From Brachyspira catarrhinii (GTDB lineage: Bacteria > Spirochaetota > Brachyspiria > Brachyspirales > Brachyspiraceae): a DNA stretch of 10,109 nucleotides. Under the pieces are notes generated by a model. That model was given only the letters and a program-made list of their open reading frames with translations. It did no database searches and was not told the origin of the DNA. The stretch covers positions 1-10,109 of the forward strand of contig NZ_SJDU01000048.1 of NCBI RefSeq assembly GCF_005518285.1. The letters run 5' to 3'. The translations under genes were made by a program, and so were the position numbers. Of this stretch, positions 5,364 to 10,109 are shown in pieces (position 1 is the stretch's first letter; every line of letters starts with the position of its first letter).

Positions 5364-6650
5364 TTATATAATAGTTCCATTTTTTACTACGGTATTTTTA
5401 GGAATTATGACTATTCCGTCTCTTATGCAGTAAAATTCGCTATCCTGATTTTGAATTTTCCTTTTATTAACTATGGTTACTTCGTTTCCTATTCTAACAT
5501 TTTTATCTATTATAACATTTTTTAGAGTGCATTTTTTTCCTATCCCGATTTTAGGCAAATGTCGAATATTAAGCCTCTCAATATCCTCGCTATTTTCGTA
5601 ATAGTCGCTTCCCATCATAATAACTTTTTCCAATGTAGTGCCGCTTTGAATAACTGAACGGAGTCCTATAACCGATTCTTTTATCGTGGCGTTTTCTATT
5701 TTGCAACCGTCCGCTATTATACTCGAAGTTATATTCGCTTTTTCGATTTTTGATGCGGACAAATAACGAACATGCGTATAAATCGGAGCGTCTTCGTCAT
5801 AGAAATCGAAAGGAGGATTCTTGCTTCCGAAAGAAATATTCGCGTCAAAATAAGCTTTAATAGTTCCGACATCTTCCCAATATCCTTGAAATGCGTAACT
5901 GAACACTTTATATTTTTTTATCGCTTCTGGAATAATATCCTTTCCAAAATCCATCATCGTTTTGTCTTCCAAAAATTCTTTAAGAACATTTCTTCTAAAA
6001 ATATATATTCCCATAGAAGCCAAATATTCTTTTTTAGGGTCTTCAATATCGAACATTTTCTTTTGCTCGGCGCTTAATTTTAAAGAATTAAGAATATCGT
6101 CTTCTTTAGGTTTTTCATAAAAATTAGTTATCTGTCCTCTTTTATTTACGAGCATTACTCCGAAACCTTTTGCGTCTTCTCTACTTACAGGCACGGTCCC
6201 TATAACTATATCCGCTCCCGTTTCAAGCATATGGCGAATCATAACATTATAATCCATACGATAAACTTGGTCGCCCGAAAGTATCAAAACATTATTGATA
6301 AATTCGTTGTCAAAATGCGAAAGATTTTTTCTCACCGCGTCCGCAGTTCCCTGATACCAATCTTCGTTTGTGTCCGTTTGTTCGGCGGCTAAAATGCTTA
6401 CTTGTCCTCTTGAGAAGTTATCGAATCTATAAGCGTTATAAATATGATTATTCAAAGACGCGCTGTTGAATTGAGTTATAACATAAATATTCCTAAGTCC
6501 GCTGTTGATACAATTCGATACGGGAATATCTATCATTCTATATTGTCCGCCTAAAGAAACCGCGGGTTTTGAACGCGCTTTAACCAAAGGATATAATCTC
6601 GTTCCTCTTCCTCCTCCAAGTATTAATGCGACAGTGTTATATGCTCTCAT
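5364..6650 (-). CDS. glgC: Glucose-1-phosphate adenylyltransferase
   Basis: This 428-residue enzyme makes ADP-glucose from ATP and glucose-1-phosphate, the committed step of bacterial glycogen synthesis. The N-terminal nucleotidyltransferase domain shows GGGRGTRLYPL at 12-22, R26 and K28 of the ATP site, WYQGTADAVR at 98-107 and the metal-binding D127 in SGDQVYRMDY. A sugar-phosphate F-Y-E-K-P-K segment and YWEDVGTI follow. The last ~130 residues form a left-handed beta helix. Phrases such as PVSNCINSG, TQFNSASLN, FDFYD-x-x-x-P-I-Y-T and IDKN-x-R-I-G are those of plant and cyanobacterial enzymes rather than the enterobacterial type. GGAG lies 6 bases before the ATG at 6650, so an upstream in-frame ATG at 6662 is rejected. 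It has its own promoter (6680-6708) and terminator (5318-5352). No other glycogen gene is visible. Confidence 0.96.
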   Translation of the reverse strand: MRAYNTVALILGGGRGTRLYPLVKARSKPAVSLGGQYRMIDIPVSNCINSGLRNIYVITQFNSASLNNHIYNAYRFDNFSRGQVSILAAEQTDTNEDWYQGTADAVRKNLSHFDNEFINNVLILSGDQVYRMDYNVMIRHMLETGADIVIGTVPVSREDAKGFGVMLVNKRGQITNFYEKPKEDDILNSLKLSAEQKKMFDIEDPKKEYLASMGIYIFRRNVLKEFLEDKTMMDFGKDIIPEAIKKYKVFSYAFQGYWEDVGTIKAYFDANISFGSKNPPFDFYDEDAPIYTHVRYLSASKIEKANITSSIIADGCKIENATIKESVIGLRSVIQSGTTLEKVIMMGSDYYENSEDIERLNIRHLPKIGIGKKCTLKNVIIDKNVRIGNEVTIVNKRKIQNQDSEFYCIRDGIVIIPKNTVVKNGTII

Positions 6651-6679
6651 AAAAAACTCCAAAAATTATTTATATTAAT

Positions 6680-6708
6680 AGTATAGTAAAAAATTTTATA
6701 TTTTTCAA
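6680..6708 (-). promoter_or_regulatory. glgC promoter
   Basis: On the - strand TTGAAA (6703-6708) and TATACT (6680-6685) are 17 bases apart, close to the housekeeping consensus. Transcription would start about 23 bases before the glgC ATG. It shows that glgC can be transcribed apart from the metF-HAD pair just upstream. Confidence 0.7.
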
Positions 6709-6723
6709 TAAGCAAAAATTATT

Positions 6724-7509
6724 TTATATTATATTAAAATGTTTTAAGGCTTTATAAATTCCGTCATTATCTACATCGTCCGTTATATAATCGGCGGCTT
6801 CTTTAAGTTTTTCGTTCGAGTTTCCCATAGCTATTCCGATTGCGCAATGCTCTATCATGCTCAAATCGTTCCCTCCGTCTCCGAAAGCCATAGTTTCGGA
6901 AATATCTATTTTGTAATATTCTATAATTTTGTCGACTCCAATATGTTTTCCTCCGCCTTTAGCGTCTACATCGGCAAATACGGGACACCATCTGCTCGAT
7001 TCGCAATCTTTAAATATTTTTTCCATCAATTCTTTCTCTTTAATCTCGTCTACATAAATATTAACTTGCAAAACTTCGTCAATATTTTCTTCTACAAATT
7101 TTGGAAAATCTTCAACGGATGGAATTTCTAAATTGATTTCTTTTGAAAGCTCTTTAACTTTGTTGTCAATATAATTTGAAAATATTCCGTTATTCGTCAT
7201 TACCGAGCATGGAAATTTTTCTTCGTTTTCTAAATAATCAAGTAAAGCATGCAATGTTTCTCTACTTATTCCTTTTCTATATATTTCTTTTTCGCCGATA
7301 TAACAATCTTGTCCGTTTGAAGTTATATAGCCGTCAAATTCCAAATCTCCCAAATTATCTATTTGCAATTTGATTCTTCCCGTAGCTATAAAAACTTTTA
7401 TGCCTTTTTCTTTAAGTTCTTTAATCGCTTTTTTTGAAGAATCTGAAACTTTATGAGTATTGAAACTAACCAAAGTTCCGTCTATATCGAAAAATATCGC
7501 TTTTATCAT
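6724..7509 (-). CDS. Cof-type HAD-IIB phosphatase
   Basis: This 261-residue cytosolic Mg-dependent phosphatase is of the haloacid dehalogenase superfamily, Cof/YbjI group. Motif I is DIDGT at 8-12 (D8 nucleophile, D10 acid/base). Motif II is T43 in ATGR. Motif III is probably the lysine in GGGKHIGVDK. Motif IV is GDGGND. The C2B cap lies between motifs II and III. Family members dephosphorylate sugar phosphates, FMN, PLP or thiamine intermediates, and the substrate here cannot be assigned. Its ATG overlaps the metF stop as ATGA (7506-7509), and its SD (AAGGA, 9 bases ahead) lies inside metF, so the two are translationally coupled. It ends 74 bases before glgC, which has its own promoter. Confidence 0.92.
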   Translation of the reverse strand: MIKAIFFDIDGTLVSFNTHKVSDSSKKAIKELKEKGIKVFIATGRIKLQIDNLGDLEFDGYITSNGQDCYIGEKEIYRKGISRETLHALLDYLENEEKFPCSVMTNNGIFSNYIDNKVKELSKEINLEIPSVEDFPKFVEENIDEVLQVNIYVDEIKEKELMEKIFKDCESSRWCPVFADVDAKGGGKHIGVDKIIEYYKIDISETMAFGDGGNDLSMIEHCAIGIAMGNSNEKLKEAADYITDDVDNDGIYKALKHFNII

Positions 7510-8441
7510 AAATTATAATCCTTTAATAGTTTTGCCACAAAATCGTAATTATTCATACTCATTATATGCGCTTTTTTATGAATATTAATCATACGCTCAA
7601 ATAAATTCGTGGAAAGCTCGAGAGCTACTTTTTTTTCTTCTTCGGATTTTTCGCTTGCCGATTTCAATTTGTCAAGCCAATCTTCTGGAATATACGCCCC
7701 GGGCAATTTGTAATATATAAAATACGCCGTCTTATAACTTAAAACGGGAAAAAATCCGGGCATTAAAATAGGTTTTTCTTTTAATCCCATTTCTTTTAAT
7801 GGCATTTCGTCTATCCAATTCAAGAATTTTTTTAAAGTTTCTATTTCGTATATCGGCTGGGTAAATATCGCCTTGACTCCGCTTGCGACTTTTTTTGAAA
7901 GCCTAACTTTAAGCATATCGTCATTTTTTGAATAGCTATTTATCGAACAGAAAGGATATATTTTTTTAAGCGGCTCTTTAAAAATAAAATCTCCCGCGCT
8001 TTTTCCTTCGTTCAAATTTCTTATTATTTTTATCAAAAGTTCCGAATTGCCCTCGAATACTCCTTTTGCCTGTTTTTGGTTTCCGTTTACAATCGGGTCT
8101 CCCGTCAACGCCAAAACCATTCTTATATCGAAATAATTCGCTCCGATAAAATCATTTTGAAAGGCTATTGAATTTTTATCTCTCATCGTTTGAGTTATTA
8201 TAAAAGGTTTTTCGGTTTTTAATCTTTGAGTAAGTTGCAATGACGCGAGTATAGGCGAGATTTTCAAATTTGCGAAAGGAGAATCGGGAATAACAAAAGC
8301 GTCAATATATTTTTCTATTTTTGAAGATTCTATTTTTTGAGCCAAATATCCCAAATCGGCTTTTGCCTGAGGAGTTACTTCCAAAGTGAAAGTAAATTCA
8401 TTTTCGTTTTCCAATTTGTTAATAAAATTTTCAACATTCAT
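7506..8441 (-). CDS. metF: Methylenetetrahydrofolate reductase family protein
   Basis: This 311-residue flavoprotein-type TIM barrel is of the MTHFR family, which reduces 5,10-methylene- to 5-methyl-tetrahydrofolate for methionine synthesis or C1 metabolism. Residues matching the E. coli active site are visible: E21 (LEVTPQ), D115 (LALTGDP) and Q195 (FTQPIYE). A PGFFPVLS loop matches the family's PGI-x-P stretch. R-D-K-N near 87-90 and D-I-R near 105-107 are also typical. It is slightly longer than the ~296-residue E. coli enzyme. No SD precedes the ATG at 8441; instead a near-consensus promoter places the transcription start on the ATG, so the mRNA is probably leaderless. A role outside methionine synthesis is possible because no metH or metE is nearby. 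Confidence 0.88.
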   Translation of the reverse strand: MNVENFINKLENENEFTFTLEVTPQAKADLGYLAQKIESSKIEKYIDAFVIPDSPFANLKISPILASLQLTQRLKTEKPFIITQTMRDKNSIAFQNDFIGANYFDIRMVLALTGDPIVNGNQKQAKGVFEGNSELLIKIIRNLNEGKSAGDFIFKEPLKKIYPFCSINSYSKNDDMLKVRLSKKVASGVKAIFTQPIYEIETLKKFLNWIDEMPLKEMGLKEKPILMPGFFPVLSYKTAYFIYYKLPGAYIPEDWLDKLKSASEKSEEEKKVALELSTNLFERMINIHKKAHIMSMNNYDFVAKLLKDYNL

Positions 8442-8447
8442 AAAATT

Positions 8448-8476
8448 ATATTATGTTTTTATTATAAAAAAGTCAA
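8448..8476 (-). promoter_or_regulatory. metF promoter giving a leaderless mRNA
   Basis: On the - strand TTGACT (8471-8476), a 17-base spacer and TAATAT (8448-8453) are followed by six bases and then the metF ATG. With usual spacing the +1 base would be the A of the ATG at 8441. There is no SD, which agrees. Confidence 0.75.
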
Positions 8477-8491
8477 CTGTAAATAAAATAT

Positions 8492-8568
8492 ATCGCTTCG
8501 CTTCAAAGTATGGCATTTTCAAGTAATCTAATTTGTGTGGATTGCTTCATATTCGTTCGCAATGACGA
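8492..8568. repeat. Decayed copy of the GCGAAGCAATCC-type dispersed repeat
   Basis: Read on the - strand, CGTCATTGCGA (8567-8557), then GAAGCAATCC (8548-8539) and, 35 bases on, GAAGCGAAGCGATA (8504-8491) resemble the palindromic intergenic repeats with GTCATTGCGA...GAAGCAATCC cores found in many bacterial genomes. The short inverted pair ATTGC/GCAAT at 8541-8545 and 8559-8563 remains. The match is from memory of that family. It lies in the 313-base gap between metF and the barrel gene, which otherwise holds only their promoters and A/T-rich tracts. Confidence 0.55.
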
Positions 8569-8670
8569 TTAAAAATTTTTTAAACCTTTAAAATATGTAT
8601 AAAATGTATTATTATAAAGTCAAAATAAATAATTTTTCCTAAAATTTTATAATTTTTATGCTATTGTATA

Positions 8671-8700
8671 TTGATTTTTTTTTTATTTATTTAATATAAT
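8671..8700 (+). promoter_or_regulatory. Promoter of the outer-membrane protein gene
   Basis: TTGATT (8671-8676) and a perfect TATAAT (8695-8700) are 18 bases apart, with a T-rich spacer. Transcription would start near 8707, giving a leader of about 48 bases with repeated AAAATTAAAAT-like sequence and an AGAGG SD at 8743-8747. Confidence 0.6.
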
Positions 8701-8754
8701 CTTTAATATAAAATTAAAATAAAATTAAAATAATTAAATTTAAGAGGTTTATTT

Positions 8755-9507
8755 ATGAAAGTAAAATTAATAATATTATTATTTATATTAACATGTTCCA
8801 AATTATTGCCCGTTAATTTTGAGTTTAGTTTTGGCGGTTCTTTAGGTTCGACTATTGATTTTAGCCAAGTAGTGTCTTCTTTAGATATAGCTAAACCTTT
8901 GGAAGGTAGCAGAATTGACTATGGATTTTCCGCAAGCGGTTTTTTGGATATTGGAGCTAATTTTGAACTGCAAGATAGCGAGGTTTTAAAAGGCGTTAGC
9001 ATTCTATTTGAAACGGGATACTATTATTATATGAGATATAGGACAGAAACCGAAAATATAGATAAAAAAAATAAGTTTAAATATCATAATTTAATATTAG
9101 GAGTGTTGCCTAAATTCAATTTTAATAATGGTATTTCGTTCGGAATAGGAGCGGGTATATTTATGCCTCTCTATAGCTGGATAGGTCAAAAAATTAATGA
9201 TAAGACTGAAGCAAGCCCTTTAGGATTAGGTATTTATGGAGGATTAAGTAAAATCGATTTCAAGAAAATAATTAATATGTATAAAGTTCCAATAATGCCT
9301 TATGTAAAATTAAATTTGGAGAAAAATTTTTATATATCGGAGCTTTGGGCTTTCAAAATCGGAGCAAATCTGATTTATAACTTTGGTATGGAATTCGATA
9401 CTGATAATTTAAGAAAAAATACTACTAAATATACATTTGACGAATATAAATTTTATTCATTGTCGTTTGAGGTATTTTTTGGTTTCGGTTTTGGACGCCC
9501 TAAATAA
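8755..9507 (+). CDS. Predicted outer-membrane beta-barrel protein
   Basis: This 250-residue protein begins with a signal peptide of about 20 residues (Lys-containing start, then a hydrophobic run). The mature part is rich in Gly, Phe and Tyr with alternating hydrophobic strands, such as FEFSFGGSLGS, GFSASGFLDIGANF and GISFGIGAGIFM. It ends in an aromatic FFGFGFG strand just before the last three residues. This is the pattern of a small spirochaete outer-membrane barrel. LTC at residues 13-15 could be read as a weak lipobox, but a soluble signal is preferred. AGAGG lies 7 bases before the ATG. It is a monocistronic unit, with promoter and terminator both visible. The specific role is unknown; I do not assign it to the Vsp surface proteins. 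Confidence 0.8.
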   Translation: MKVKLIILLFILTCSKLLPVNFEFSFGGSLGSTIDFSQVVSSLDIAKPLEGSRIDYGFSASGFLDIGANFELQDSEVLKGVSILFETGYYYYMRYRTETENIDKKNKFKYHNLILGVLPKFNFNNGISFGIGAGIFMPLYSWIGQKINDKTEASPLGLGIYGGLSKIDFKKIINMYKVPIMPYVKLNLEKNFYISELWAFKIGANLIYNFGMEFDTDNLRKNTTKYTFDEYKFYSLSFEVFFGFGFGRPK

Positions 9508-9532
9508 AAATTATATAAATTAATTAGAAGTG

Positions 9533-9580
9533 TTTTACCTCATGTAAAAGAATGCCTCGCTTAATTGCGGGGCGTTTTTT
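9533..9580 (+). terminator. Intrinsic terminator after the barrel gene
   Basis: GCCTCGC (9554-9560) pairs with GCGGGGC (9567-9573) around TTAATT, with one G-U pair, extended below by U-G and A-U pairs and followed by six Ts (9575-9580). A smaller hairpin, TTTTAC/GTAAAA at 9533-9549, precedes it. It lies between convergent genes; in the polA direction the G-U becomes A-C, but a T-rich stretch follows, so weak bidirectional action is possible. Confidence 0.88.
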
Positions 9581-9599
9581 AGTTTTTCTTTATAAATAA

Positions 9600-10109
9600 T
9601 TAATGAATCTCGCCCCAACTTTTGCCTTTATGAATATCCACCGTTATTGGAACATTCGTTTTTACCGAGCGCTCCATTATATCTTTCATAACTTTCATTG
9701 CCTTGTCTGATTCTTCTTCGGAGACTTCCGCTACCAATTCGTCATGGACTTGCATAACTATTTTTGCTGTTTTGAAATGATTTTTAAATTCTCTATGAAT
9801 TCCAATCATTGCGACTTTAATCATATCGGCGGCGCTTCCTTGAATCAAAGTATTCAAAGCCATTCGCTCCGCTTCGTTTCTTGCCATCGCGTTTGACGAA
9901 TTAATCGTTTTTGATAAATCCCTTATTCTTCCCATCATAGTTCTAACATAGCCTTTATTTTTCACTTCGTTAATTACTTCTTCGCAGAAAGGTTTGACTC
10001 TCGCGTAGGTTTCAAAATATCCTTTTATAAAATCTTCAGCTTCTTTTCTTTTTATATTTAATTCTTTTGAAAGTCCGAATGCAGTTTTTCCATAAATTAT
10101 CGAAAAATT
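9600..10109 (-). CDS. polA: DNA polymerase I, C-terminal part
   Basis: The last 169 codons of a family A DNA polymerase are present; the gene continues past the right edge. The visible part is the end of the palm and fingers. It opens with NFSIIYGKTAFGL, then GYVRTMMGR, then R-x-EAERMALNTLIQGSAADMIK, and motif C QVHDELV, whose Asp binds catalytic metal. It ends in S-W-G-E-I-H, as expected for a normal C-terminus. Family A enzymes fill gaps and replace RNA primers. The apparent start near 9965 is only an internal GTG valine codon, and reading continues through it unbroken to 10109. It converges on the barrel gene. Confidence 0.97.
   Translation of the reverse strand, partial: NFSIIYGKTAFGLSKELNIKRKEAEDFIKGYFETYARVKPFCEEVINEVKNKGYVRTMMGRIRDLSKTINSSNAMARNEAERMALNTLIQGSAADMIKVAMIGIHREFKNHFKTAKIVMQVHDELVAEVSEEESDKAMKVMKDIMERSVKTNVPITVDIHKGKSWGEIH

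Noticed and set aside
6847..7373. + strand ORFs within the HAD phosphatase gene
   Set aside because: They are antisense shadows of a gene with all HAD motifs, and have no SD.
9600..9965. Short separate gene starting at 9965
   Set aside because: The codon is an internal GTG; DNA polymerase I motifs continue unbroken to the window edge.

Overview
The window is AT-rich spirochaete-like DNA. A Brachyspira species is the best guess, inferred from the very A/T-rich codon use, purine-rich Shine-Dalgarno (SD) sites, loose lipoprotein signals and short barrel-like outer-membrane protein. No rRNA, tRNA, CRISPR array, transposase or phage gene is visible.

Layout. Positions 1-410 hold no convincing gene, but contain an AAAGC pentamer repeat and two hairpins. 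On the + strand from 411 to 1774 lie a zinc-ribbon protein with two tandem TM2 domains, a 16-codon micro-ORF, a single-pass membrane protein of unknown function, and a 26-codon ORF that is little more than a signal peptide. A second strong SD and ATG at 1766-1780 then runs straight into the 3' end of an opposing gene, which looks like a recombination junction. On the - strand from 5174 down to 1799 is a four-gene enzyme cluster, in transcription order: lipoprotein alpha/beta hydrolase, lipoprotein aldo/keto reductase, iron-sulfur flavoprotein-type NAD(P)H:FMN oxidoreductase, and maltose/galactoside-type O-acetyltransferase. The cluster has promoters before its first and second genes and a long dyad beside each promoter. 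Next on the - strand is glgC (plant/cyanobacterial-type ADP-glucose pyrophosphorylase) with its own promoter and terminator, then a translationally coupled metF-HAD phosphatase pair. The metF promoter is placed so that the mRNA should begin at the ATG. A + strand gene for a predicted outer-membrane barrel (8755-9507) ends in an intrinsic terminator facing the 3' end of polA, which runs off the right edge.

How it works together. polA, glgC and metF are housekeeping functions (DNA repair/replication, glycogen synthesis, one-carbon metabolism). The 1799-5174 cluster looks like an accessory reductive/detoxification or carbonyl-metabolism operon. Its two lipoprotein enzymes each carry, just after the signal and linker, an internal Met preceded by an SD-like site. 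They may therefore be made in two forms, or may be cytosolic enzymes that later gained an export signal.

No complete novel system is evident. The most interesting observations are the paired internal starts, the leaderless metF promoter, the G-U-compensated stem between the hydrolase and reductase genes, the dyad abutting the hydrolase promoter, and the junction at about 1780.
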